The notes under the pieces were generated by a model, which was not told the DNA's origin, ran no database searches, and was given only the letters and a program-made list of their open reading frames with translations. From Xylanimonas protaetiae (GTDB lineage Bacteria; Actinomycetota; Actinomycetes; Actinomycetales; Cellulomonadaceae): 64,000 nt of DNA. Shown piece after piece: positions 56,240-64,000 of this stretch. The position numbers and the translations under genes are program-made. Position 1 is the stretch's first letter; each line of letters opens with the position of its first letter. The stretch spans positions 62,001 through 126,000 of the forward strand of contig NZ_CP035493.1 of the NCBI RefSeq assembly GCF_004135385.1, given 5' to 3'.

Positions 56240-57034
56240 TCAGACGAGGTCGTTGCGGATGAGGAACTCGGCCAGGGCGGTGCCGCCCTCGCCCTTGTCG
56301 ACCACGAGCTGGAGCTCGGGGCGCGGCGGGCGCGGCGCGGCCTCGACCGTGACGGTGCGCGCGGCGGCGATGCCGACGTCGGCCGGGTCGAGCCCGAGGT
56401 CGGCGGCGGACCACTCCTCGACCGCCTTGGAGCGCGCGGCCATGATGAGCTTGAAGTTCGGGTAGCGCGGGCTGTTCGCCGTGTCCGTGACCGACAGGAC
56501 GGCGGGCAGCGGGGCGGACAGCGTCTCGTAGGCGTCGTCGGCCTCGCGCGTGATGGTCAGGGCGCCGTCGTCGAGGGCGACGGTCTTCGCGAGCGTGAGC
56601 TGCGGCCAGCCGAGCTCCTCGGCGAGCAGCGCCGGGACCACGGAGCCGAGCCCGTCGAGGGCCGCCATGCCCGTGATGACCAGGTCGACCGGCTGCTCGT
56701 CGCCCAGGCGGCGCACGGCCGCGGCGAGCGCCGCCGTGGTGCCGAAGTAGTCGGAGCCGGCCAGGGCGTCGTCGGTGACGCGGATGCCGCGCTGCACGCC
56801 CATCTGGTACGCCTTGCGGACCGCGATGTCCGCGGTCGCGGGCGCGACGGTGACGGCGACGACCTCGTGCTCGCCCTCGGGCTGAGCCTCGATCAGCTGC
56901 AGGGCAGCCTCGACCGCGTTCTCGTCGAGCTCGTTGAGGGAGCCGACGGCGGGGTCGCGCACCACGCGACCGTCCTCGAACCGGCGGTCGCTGGTGATGT
57001 CCGGGACGTACTTCAGCAGGACGACGATGCGCAC
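56240..57034 (-). CDS. etfB: electron transfer flavoprotein subunit beta
   Basis: A 264-residue EtfB/FixA: RIVVLLKYVPDITSDRRFEDGRVVRDPAVGSLNELDENAVEAAL, AYQMGVQRGIRVTDDAL, GMAALDGLGSVVPALLAEELGWPQLTLA, and the LPAVLSVTDTANSPRYPNFKLIMAA signature. TAGTCT (57043-57048) ends 8 nt before GTG 57034, which I take as the start (leaderless); a GTG two codons upstream is also possible. Divergent from glgX. Confidence 0.94.
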   Translation of the reverse strand: MRIVVLLKYVPDITSDRRFEDGRVVRDPAVGSLNELDENAVEAALQLIEAQPEGEHEVVAVTVAPATADIAVRKAYQMGVQRGIRVTDDALAGSDYFGTTAALAAAVRRLGDEQPVDLVITGMAALDGLGSVVPALLAEELGWPQLTLAKTVALDDGALTITREADDAYETLSAPLPAVLSVTDTANSPRYPNFKLIMAARSKAVEEWSAADLGLDPADVGIAAARTVTVEAAPRPPRPELQLVVDKGEGGTALAEFLIRNDLV

Positions 57035-57116
57035 GAGCACCGAGACTACCCGCTGGCCGGTGCGCGGCTGCGCCAGGGGTTCGCGTTGTCTCACGTGGTA
57101 CGCCACGATGACCACC

Positions 57117-59432
57117 ATGAACGCCCGAGCCGCCGAGCCTCCCGCGCCACGTCCCGTGGTCCGGCCGTTGACGCGCCCGACCGCCCGCCGTTCCCACGTG
57201 CCCCCGCTCGGGGTCACCGCCACGCCCGGCGGCGTCGACGTCGCCGTCGTGGCCACGCACGCCGCCGCCGTGGACTTCTGCCTCATCGACGTCGTGCGCC
57301 CCGACCTGCCGGAGGGCGACCCGGCACGCTACGCCGAGCGGCGCGTGCCGCTGTTCGGGCCCACGTACGGCGTGTGGCACGCGCACGTTCCGGGCGTGCG
57401 CCCGGGCCAGCGCTACGGGTTCCGCACGCGCGGCGCCTGGGACCCCCGCTCGGGGCTGCGCCACAACCCCGCCAAGCTGCTCGTCGACCCGTACGCGCGC
57501 GGCCTGGTGGGCACGCTGCGCTACGGGCCGGAGACGCTCGGCGCGGTGAGCGCCCCCCGCTCGGACGACCCGACGACGCCCGACGGCCGCTGGTGGATCG
57601 GCGAGCGCTACGGCGAGGCCGACACCACCGACTCCCTGCCGTACGTGCCGCACTCGGTGGTCATGCCGCCCATGACGGCGCCGCCGCCGCTCTCGCGCCC
57701 GCGCGTCCCCTGGGCGGACACGGTCGTCTACGAGGCGCACGTGCGCGGCTTCACCCTGCTCAACGAGGCCGTCCCCGAGGAGCTGCGCGGCACCTACGCA
57801 GGCATGGCCCACCCGGTCACCATCGCGCACCTCAAGGAGCTGGGCGTCACCACGCTGGAGCTGCTGCCGATCCACGCGATCGCGTCGGAGCCGCGGCTGC
57901 CCGCGCACGGGCTGACCAACTTCTGGGGCTACTCGACGCTGGGCTTCTTCGCCCCCGAGCCCAGCTACGCCACGCGCGCCGCCCAGGAGTCCGGCCCCGC
58001 GGCCGTGCTGGACGAGGTGCGCGGCATGGTGCACCTGCTGCACCAGGCCGGCATCGAGGTGATCCTCGACGTCGTCTACAACCACACGTGCGAGGGCGGC
58101 GACGACCAGCTCCACGTCTCCTGGCGCGGCCTCGACAACCCCCTGTACTACCTGCACGACGGCAACTCGCCCGCCGCGCTCGCCGACGTGACCGGCACGG
58201 GCAACTCGCTCGACTTCCGCCGGATGCGCGTGGTCCAGATGGCCCTCGACTCGCTGCGCTACTGGGCGCAGGTCGTGGGCGTCGACGGCTTCCGCTTCGA
58301 CCTGGCCGTGACGCTCGGGCGCGGCACCTACGGCTTCGAGCCCGACCACCCGTTCCTCGTGGGCCTGCAGACCGACCCGGTGCTCAACAACCTCAAGCTC
58401 ATCGCCGAGCCCTGGGACGTGGGCCCCGGCGGCTGGCAGACCGGCAGCTTCCCCCCGCCGATGGCCGAGTGGAACGACCGCTTCCGCGACACCATGCGCG
58501 CGTTCTGGCTCGCCTCGGCCGCCGCCGGCTCGCACGGGCGCCCGATGGACGGCGTCCGCGAGCTGACCACCCGCCTGTCCGGCTCGGCCGACCTGTTCGG
58601 CCACTCCGACCCGCCGCTCATGCGCGGGCCGGTCGCCTCGGTCAACTACATCACCGCGCACGACGGGTTCACGCTCGCCGACCTCGTCGCGTTCGACCAC
58701 AAGCACAACTGGGCGAACGGCGAGGACAACCACGACGGCACCTCGAACAACCTCTCGTGGAACCACGGCGTCGAGGGCCACACGGGCGACGGCGACGACG
58801 CGACCACCGAGCCGTGGTCGGCCGTCGTGCCGCTGCGGCGGCGCTCGCAGCGCAACCTCATGGCGATGCTGCTGCTCGCCGCGGGCACGCCGATGATCAC
58901 GGCGGGCGACGAGTTCGGCCGCACGCAGGACGGCAACAACAACGCGTACGCGCAGGACAACGCCATCTCGTGGGTCGACTGGGCCCTCGACGACGCGGGG
59001 CGCGAGATGCTGGAGACCACGCGGTTCCTGCTCGGGCTGCGCCGCGACCACGCCGCGCTGCGCGCCGACTCGTTCTTCCTCGGCACGCCGCGGCCCGGTG
59101 AGGAGTTCGCCGACCTGCTGTGGTTCACCGAGGCGGGCACGCCCATGGACCACGACGCGTGGAACGAGGCCGAGCGCCGCGTGGTGCAGATGCTGCGCCC
59201 CGGCCCCGGCCAGGGCGACGCCGACGTGCTCGTGGTGATCAACGGGCGGCTGGCCGACCTCGACGTGACGCTCCCGCCGGTCCTGCCCGGCGCGCGCGCC
59301 TGGGACCGCGTGTGGAGCTCCACGTGGGACCGGCCGGTCGAGCCGGCGGACGAGCGCGACGACGACGGGGCCGACGGCGTGCTGCGCCAGGAGTCCCTGA
59401 GCATCAAGGTGTTCGTGGCCCGTCGCGACTGA
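57117..59432 (+). CDS. glgX: glycogen debranching enzyme
   Basis: A 771-residue GH13 enzyme. N-terminal CBM48-like region with HVPGVRPGQRYGFRTRG; catalytic barrel with VILDVVYNHTCEGG, nucleophile D395 in DGFRFDLAVT, acid E431 in LIAEPWDVG, and NYITAHDGFTLADLVAFDHKHNWANGE typical of GlgX. It removes alpha-1,6 branches left by phosphorylase. The ATG at 57117 was chosen because CACGAT ends 7 nt before it; another ATG at 57108 is in frame. First of a glucan/trehalose gene group on the plus strand. Confidence 0.93.
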   Translation: MNARAAEPPAPRPVVRPLTRPTARRSHVPPLGVTATPGGVDVAVVATHAAAVDFCLIDVVRPDLPEGDPARYAERRVPLFGPTYGVWHAHVPGVRPGQRYGFRTRGAWDPRSGLRHNPAKLLVDPYARGLVGTLRYGPETLGAVSAPRSDDPTTPDGRWWIGERYGEADTTDSLPYVPHSVVMPPMTAPPPLSRPRVPWADTVVYEAHVRGFTLLNEAVPEELRGTYAGMAHPVTIAHLKELGVTTLELLPIHAIASEPRLPAHGLTNFWGYSTLGFFAPEPSYATRAAQESGPAAVLDEVRGMVHLLHQAGIEVILDVVYNHTCEGGDDQLHVSWRGLDNPLYYLHDGNSPAALADVTGTGNSLDFRRMRVVQMALDSLRYWAQVVGVDGFRFDLAVTLGRGTYGFEPDHPFLVGLQTDPVLNNLKLIAEPWDVGPGGWQTGSFPPPMAEWNDRFRDTMRAFWLASAAAGSHGRPMDGVRELTTRLSGSADLFGHSDPPLMRGPVASVNYITAHDGFTLADLVAFDHKHNWANGEDNHDGTSNNLSWNHGVEGHTGDGDDATTEPWSAVVPLRRRSQRNLMAMLLLAAGTPMITAGDEFGRTQDGNNNAYAQDNAISWVDWALDDAGREMLETTRFLLGLRRDHAALRADSFFLGTPRPGEEFADLLWFTEAGTPMDHDAWNEAERRVVQMLRPGPGQGDADVLVVINGRLADLDVTLPPVLPGARAWDRVWSSTWDRPVEPADERDDDGADGVLRQESLSIKVFVARRD

Positions 59433-59459
59433 CGCCGCGGACCGCTAGGGTCCGGCTCC

Positions 59460-59534
59460 ATGAGCAAGCGGGCCAGCCACCACCGGTCGTTCCGTCCCTC
59501 GTGCCCGCCCGCCGCGGGCCGAGCACACGCATGA
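59460..59534 (+). CDS. small leaderless upstream ORF, 24 codons
   Basis: Starts at an ATG 8 nt after a TAGGGT -10 box (59446-59451), begins MSKRASHHRSF, and is rich in Arg, His, Pro and Ala. Its TGA overlaps the ATG of the FAD-dehydrogenase gene (ATGA at 59531-59534), so the small ORF probably brings ribosomes to that gene, which has no Shine-Dalgarno sequence. No peptide function claimed. Confidence 0.6.
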   Translation: MSKRASHHRSFRPSCPPAAGRAHA

Positions 59535-61246
59535 GCCGGGACGTCGCCGCCGACGCCGACGTCGTCGTCATCGGGGCGGGCCTGTCCGGCCTGGTCGCCG
59601 CGTGCGAGGCGGCCGACGCGGGCCGCCGCGTCGTCGTGCTCGACCAGGAGCACGCCGACTCGCTCGGCGGGCAGGCGTGGTGGTCGTTCGGCGGGCTGTT
59701 CCTCGTGGGCTCGCCCGAGCAGCGGCGCGTCGGCGTGCGCGACTCCGCGGAGCTCGCGTGGGACGACTGGCTGGGGTCGGCGGCGTTCGACCCCGCGGCC
59801 GAGCGCGGCGAGGGACCGGACCGGCACGGCTACGCCTGGGCGCGGCACTACGTCGAGTTCGCCGCCGGCGGCATGCGGTCGTGGCTGCACGGCCTGGGCG
59901 TGCGCTGGTTCCCGCTGGTGCAGTGGGCCGAGCGCGGCGGGTACCCGGCCGGCGGCCACGGCAACTCCGTGCCGCGCTTCCACATCACGTGGGGCACGGG
60001 CCCGAGCATCGTCGCCCCGTTCGTCGCCCGCGCCCGCGCGCACCGCGACGCGGGCCGGCTCGAGATCCGCTTCCGGCACCGGGTCACGTCGCTGGTCGTC
60101 ACGGACGGCCGGGTCACGGGCGTCCGCGCCGAGGTCCTGGAGGCCGACGACGCGGCACGGTCGTCGCTGCCTTTCGGGGGCCGGGCGGCGCCGTCGTCGC
60201 GCACCGTCGTCGGGGAGGTCGAGCTGAGCGCGGGCGCCGTCGTCGTCGCGACGGGCGGCATCGGCGCCGACCACGACGTCGCCCGGGACCGCTGGGACCC
60301 GGCCGCGGGGACGCTGCCGGCCCGGATGCTCCAGGGCGTGCCGGACTCCACGGACGGGCTCATGCTCGGGCACGCGGCCGCGGCGGGGGCCGCGCTCGTG
60401 CACGAGGACCGCATGTGGCACTACCCGGAGGGCATCGCCGACCACTCCCCCGTGTGGACCCGCCACGGCATCCGCATCCTCGCGGGCCCGTCGGCGCTGT
60501 GGCTCGACGCCGACGGCGTGCGGCTGCCCGCGCCGCTCTACCCGGGGTTCGACGCGCTGGGGGCGCTGCAGCACGTGACGCGCGCCGGGCACGACCACTC
60601 CTGGTTCGTGCTCAACAAGCGGATCATGGAGGCCGAGCTCGCGCTGTCGGGGTCGGAGCAGAACCCCGACCTGACCGGCAAGGACGTGCGGCTGCTCGCC
60701 GGCCGGGTGCTGCCGGGCGCGGTGGGGCCCGTCGAGCGGTTCGCGAAGGAGTCGCCCGAGTTCCTGTGGGCGTCGTCGCCGGGCGAGCTGGCCGCGAAGA
60801 TGAACGCGCTGACGGCCGCGACGCCCGGCTCGGCCGGGACCGTCGACGCCGGCGCGCTGGCCCGCGTGATCGAGCAGCGCGACGCCCAGGTGCGCTCCGG
60901 GCTGGGCAAGGACCCCCAGGTGGTGGCGACGCGCGCGGCGCGCGACTTCTGGGTGGACCGCCGCATCCGCGTGGCGCCCCCGCGGCCGCTCACCGACCCC
61001 CGGGACGGGCCGCTGCTGGCGGTGCGCCTCTCGGTGCTGACGCGCAAGACCCTGGGCGGGGTGTGGTGCGACCCGTCGGGCCGTGCGCTGCGCGCCGACG
61101 GGTCGGTGCTCGACGGGCTGTGGGCCGTGGGCGAGGCGGCAGGGTTCGGGGGCGGGGGCGTCCACGGGCACCGCGCGCTCGAGGGCACGTTCCTGGGCGG
61201 GTGCCTGCACACGGGACGCGTGACGGGGCGGGCGCTGGCCCGGTGA
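59531..61246 (+). CDS. FAD-binding dehydrogenase (KstD/flavocytochrome c family)
   Basis: A 571-residue flavoprotein. N-terminal dinucleotide motif VVVIGAGLSGLVAACEAADAGRRVVVLDQE, second FAD segment ELSAGAVVVATGGIGADHD, and C-terminal GLWAVGEAAGFGGGGVHGHRALEGTFLGGCLHTGR. It belongs to the large group related to 3-ketosteroid dehydrogenases and fumarate reductases; substrate unknown. Start overlaps the small upstream ORF. It sits between glgX and glgE without evident functional link. Confidence 0.88.
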   Translation: MSRDVAADADVVVIGAGLSGLVAACEAADAGRRVVVLDQEHADSLGGQAWWSFGGLFLVGSPEQRRVGVRDSAELAWDDWLGSAAFDPAAERGEGPDRHGYAWARHYVEFAAGGMRSWLHGLGVRWFPLVQWAERGGYPAGGHGNSVPRFHITWGTGPSIVAPFVARARAHRDAGRLEIRFRHRVTSLVVTDGRVTGVRAEVLEADDAARSSLPFGGRAAPSSRTVVGEVELSAGAVVVATGGIGADHDVARDRWDPAAGTLPARMLQGVPDSTDGLMLGHAAAAGAALVHEDRMWHYPEGIADHSPVWTRHGIRILAGPSALWLDADGVRLPAPLYPGFDALGALQHVTRAGHDHSWFVLNKRIMEAELALSGSEQNPDLTGKDVRLLAGRVLPGAVGPVERFAKESPEFLWASSPGELAAKMNALTAATPGSAGTVDAGALARVIEQRDAQVRSGLGKDPQVVATRAARDFWVDRRIRVAPPRPLTDPRDGPLLAVRLSVLTRKTLGGVWCDPSGRALRADGSVLDGLWAVGEAAGFGGGGVHGHRALEGTFLGGCLHTGRVTGRALAR

Positions 61247-61331
61247 CGCGGCGGAGCGGAAACGGTCTCGCCGTGTGACGCGCCGCGTCCTGAGCGCGCG
61301 TCCCTGATGCCCGCTCGTTAGCGTGGTCCGG

Positions 61332-63668
61332 GTGACGACGAGCACGAGCAGCCTGCCCACCCCCGACCCGACGGCGCCGAAGGTTCCGGGCACGGCGTCG
61401 GCGGCCCCGAAGAAGCCCGCGACCCGCCGGAAGGCCCCGGCGAAGGCGGCACCGAGGACCACCACGAAGAGCACCGCGAAGGCCGCGCCGAGGGCCAGGG
61501 CCGCCGCGGCCGAGCAGCCGCACGCGACCGCCGCGAGCGCCGCGGTCACCAAGGTCCTGGAGCCGACCTCCCACCACGTCCCGGTCGTCGTCGCGACGCC
61601 GGCGCCGCGCCCCACCCCGCACGTCTCCATCGGCCGCATCCCCGTCGTCGAGGTCTCGCCGGTGGTCGAGGGCGGCCGCTGGCCGGCCAAGGCGACGCCG
61701 GGCGAGGTGGTGCCGGTCGAGGCGACGGTGTTCCGCGAGGGGCACGACGCCGTCAGCGCGACGGCGGTGCTGCTCGACCCCGCGGGCACGGTGCACTCGA
61801 CCGCCCCGATGCACGACATCTCCCCGGGCAACGACCGCTTCCAGGGCTTCCTGCAGCCCGACGCCGAGGGCGACTGGACGTTCCGCGTCGAGGCGTGGAG
61901 CGACCCCTACGCGACGTGGGCGCACGACGCGACGGTGAAGTTCGAGGCGGGCATCGACCAGGAGCTCATGCTGGCCGAGGGCGTGCTGCTGTTCGAGCGC
62001 ATCGCCGCCGACGACGCGCAGGCCACGCGCTCGCCCGAGGACGCGCGGGTCGTCGCGGAGGCCGCCCACGTGCTGGCCGACGAGACCCGCCTGCCCGCGG
62101 CCCGCCTCGCGATGGCGACGACGCCGGCGGTGCGCGAGGCGCTGACCCGCAGCCCGCTGCGCGACCTGGTGTCCCCGAGCGCCGACTTCCCGCTGCGCGT
62201 GCACCGGCGTCGGGCCCTGTACGGCTCGTGGTACGAGATCTTCCCGCGGTCCGAGGGCGCGACCCGGGCCCCCGACGGGACGTGGACGTCGGGCACGTTC
62301 GCGACCGCCGCGGAGCGCCTGCCGGCCATCGCCGGCATGGGCTTCGACGTCGTCTACCTGACGCCGATCCACCCGATCGGCACGCAGTTCCGCAAGGGCC
62401 GCAACAACACGCTCGACGCGAAGCCGGGCGACCCGGGCAGCCCCTACGCCATCGGCGCCGCCGAGGGCGGGCACGACGCCATCCACCCGGACCTGGGCAC
62501 GGAAGCGGACTTCGTCCAGTTCGTCCAGGTGGCGGCCGACCACGGGATGGAGGTCGCGCTCGACCTCGCGCTGCAGTGCTCGCCGGACCACCCGTGGGTC
62601 ACGAGCCACCCGGAGTGGTTCAAGACGCGCGCGGACGGCACCATCGCCTACGCCGAGAACCCGCCGAAGAAGTACCAGGACATCTACCCGCTGTACTTCG
62701 ACAACGACCCGGAGGGCCTGCGCCAGGCCGTCCTCGACGTCGTGCTCGTGTGGATCGAGCGGGGCGTGACGCTGTTCCGCGTCGACAACCCGCACACCAA
62801 GCCGCTCGACTTCTGGGAGTGGCTGCTCGCCGAGGTGCACGCGAAGCACCCCGAGGTCCTCTTCCTCTCGGAGGCGTTCACCAAGCCGGCCATGATGGCC
62901 ACGCTCGCCCGGATCGGGTTCCACCAGTCGTACACGTACTTCACGTGGCGCAACGGCAAGGACGAGATCCTCGAGTACCTCCAGGAGGTCTCGGGCCCGT
63001 CCGGCTCCGTCATGCGCCCGTCGTTCTGGCCGACGACGCACGACATCCTGCCGCCCTACCTCCAGCACGGCGGCGTCGGCGGCTTCGCGGTGCGCGCTGT
63101 GCTCGCCGCGACCGGCAGCCCGACGTGGGGCGTCTACTCCGGCTACGAGCTGGTCGAGAACGTCCCGCGCCCCGGCGTCGAGGAGCAGGTCGACAACGAG
63201 AAGTACGAGTTCAAGCCCCGGTCGTGGGGGCACGCCGACGACATCGGGATCTCGCTGCTGCTCGGCAGGCTCAACCAGGTCCGCCGCGAGCACCCGGCCC
63301 TCCAGCAGCTGCGCAACCTCTCGGTGCACCACGCGGAGAACGGCAACGTGCTCGTCTTCTCGCGCCGCGTGCGGGCCGAGCACCTGCCGCTCGCCGCGGG
63401 CGGAGACACGACGCAGGTGGCGGGGCACACGGACGACGTGATCCTCGTGGTCGTCAACCTGGACCCGTGGGGCACCCAGGAGTCGACGATCCACCTCGAC
63501 CTCGCCGCGTTGGGGCTCACGCCACCGCCGGGCACCGACGGGTCGGCGCCGTTCTTCGTGGCCCACGACCTGCTCACGGGCGACTCGTTCCCGTGGGGCG
63601 CGCACCCGTTCGTCCGGCTGGACCCGCGCCACCAGGTCGCGCACGTGATCCAGGTGGGCCTGGGATGA
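61332..63668 (+). CDS. glgE: alpha-1,4-glucan:maltose-1-phosphate maltosyltransferase
   Basis: A 778-residue GH13_3 enzyme that transfers maltosyl units from maltose-1-phosphate to alpha-glucan. Motifs: [34 protein letters not shown], nucleophile D485 in [10 protein letters not shown], acid E514 in FLSEAFTKP, and [13 protein letters not shown]. Residues 1-85 form an unusual Lys/Ala/Pro/Thr-rich tail like a histone H1 C terminus, absent from most GlgE proteins (about 660-700 residues). TAGCGT (61319-61324) ends 7 nt before the GTG. Stop overlaps treS, forming the TreS-GlgE pathway. Confidence 0.95.
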   Translation: MTTSTSSLPTPDPTAPKVPGTASAAPKKPATRRKAPAKAAPRTTTKSTAKAAPRARAAAAEQPHATAASAAVTKVLEPTSHHVPVVVATPAPRPTPHVSIGRIPVVEVSPVVEGGRWPAKATPGEVVPVEATVFREGHDAVSATAVLLDPAGTVHSTAPMHDISPGNDRFQGFLQPDAEGDWTFRVEAWSDPYATWAHDATVKFEAGIDQELMLAEGVLLFERIAADDAQATRSPEDARVVAEAAHVLADETRLPAARLAMATTPAVREALTRSPLRDLVSPSADFPLRVHRRRALYGSWYEIFPRSEGATRAPDGTWTSGTFATAAERLPAIAGMGFDVVYLTPIHPIGTQFRKGRNNTLDAKPGDPGSPYAIGAAEGGHDAIHPDLGTEADFVQFVQVAADHGMEVALDLALQCSPDHPWVTSHPEWFKTRADGTIAYAENPPKKYQDIYPLYFDNDPEGLRQAVLDVVLVWIERGVTLFRVDNPHTKPLDFWEWLLAEVHAKHPEVLFLSEAFTKPAMMATLARIGFHQSYTYFTWRNGKDEILEYLQEVSGPSGSVMRPSFWPTTHDILPPYLQHGGVGGFAVRAVLAATGSPTWGVYSGYELVENVPRPGVEEQVDNEKYEFKPRSWGHADDIGISLLLGRLNQVRREHPALQQLRNLSVHHAENGNVLVFSRRVRAEHLPLAAGGDTTQVAGHTDDVILVVVNLDPWGTQESTIHLDLAALGLTPPPGTDGSAPFFVAHDLLTGDSFPWGAHPFVRLDPRHQVAHVIQVGLG

Positions 63669-64000
63669 CCACCGCGGAGGTCCCCCGGCCCGTGACCCAG
63701 GCGCTGCCCGTCCAGGCGCTGCCCCCGAAGCGGCAGCCCGAGCCGCCCACCGCGGGCCGGCCCGGGCTGAGCGACGACCCGGACTGGTACCGCAAGGCCG
63801 TGTTCTACGAGGTCATCGTGCGCGCCTTCAGCGACTCGCAGGGCACGGGCACGGGGGACCTCCGCGGCATCATCGACCGCCTCGACTACCTCCAGTGGCT
63901 GGGCGTCGACGCGCTGTGGCTGCCGCCGTTCTTCCCGTCGCCGCTGCGCGACGGCGGGTACGACGTCAGCGACTACACGGCGATCGCGCCGCAGTACGGC
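63665..64000 (+). CDS. treS: trehalose synthase, partial (cut by window end)
   Basis: The first 112 codons of TreS. After a Pro-rich tail of about 38 residues comes [39 protein letters not shown] and [24 protein letters not shown], the GH13_16 start. TreS interconverts trehalose and maltose, and the maltose is phosphorylated for GlgE. ATG overlaps the glgE stop (ATGA). The missing part may include a fused maltokinase, which cannot be seen here. Confidence 0.93.
   Translation, partial: MTTAEVPRPVTQALPVQALPPKRQPEPPTAGRPGLSDDPDWYRKAVFYEVIVRAFSDSQGTGTGDLRGIIDRLDYLQWLGVDALWLPPFFPSPLRDGGYDVSDYTAIAPQYG

Noticed and set aside
57100-57119. Fifth copy of the hairpin-loop motif GCCACGAT before glgX
   Set aside because: The 8-mer occurs there, but its flanks pair only weakly and it coincides with a -10 box; an 8-mer is expected a few times by chance.

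Overview
The window is chromosomal DNA of a very high-GC actinobacterium. Gene content, codon use, the MSH/GlgE-type metabolism genes and the rRNA operon layout (16S-23S-5S, no tRNA in the spacers, a GC-rich insertion in 23S) point to Micrococcales. A Cellulomonas/Promicromonospora-like organism is my best guess, but this is not proven from sequence alone. The backbone matches the order of a conserved actinobacterial block that I know from Mycobacterium tuberculosis: etfB-etfA, cysteine desulfurase, mnmA, a MetE-like gene, ligA, gatC-gatA-gatB, ilvB-ilvN-ilvC, leuB. Several accessory modules interrupt it.

1-18.2 kb: ybaK, yccF, yggS, a domain-permuted lipoate ligase-like protein and an EamA transporter. 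Then comes a nearly complete branched-chain amino-acid set on the minus strand: cimA, ilvE, leuB, ilvC-ilvN-ilvB, a pterin dehydratase, and two ilvD genes of different Fe-S classes. A POT peptide transporter follows. Both ilvB and cimA are preceded by a short leader peptide plus an intrinsic terminator, i.e. transcription attenuation.

18.2-31.6 kb: an acetyltransferase, gatCAB, a secreted FN3-type protein, and a complete IS1634-like element (IR 13/14, 5-bp target duplication) sitting exactly at the FN3 stop codon. One rRNA operon with visible precursor-processing stems follows, then a second acetyltransferase.

31.6-38.8 kb: a sugar uptake and catabolism operon (ATPase-permease-binding lipoprotein-Gfo/Idh dehydrogenase-sugar isomerase) divergent from a ROK regulator that carries a 1-bp frameshift. 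A perfect palindrome lies between them.

38.8-45.4 kb: ligA, with an upstream lower-GC GIY-YIG-domain segment that is in frame with it. Next is a 160-bp array of four hairpins sharing one invariant 8-nt loop on different, fully compensated stems. Then adhE, with a Rex/CRP-like palindrome upstream.

45.5-51.6 kb: a locus resembling gamma-butyrolactone signalling: an AfsA-family synthase, a convergent ArpA/ScbR-type TetR receptor, a frameshifted SagB/nitroreductase-like flavoprotein and a HAD phosphatase. Three copies of one 24-bp operator-like element lie at the promoters, one of them also facing a prolyl oligopeptidase gene.

51.6-64 kb: a 92-bp tandem duplication, MetE-like protein, mnmA, cysteine desulfurase, etfA, etfB, then on the plus strand glgX, a leaderless small ORF coupled to an FAD-binding dehydrogenase, glgE, and the start of treS (cut by the window end). 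A recurring feature is a TAnnnT -10 box ending 6-8 nt before the start codon, implying many leaderless mRNAs. All calls are from reading the sequence; no database search was run.
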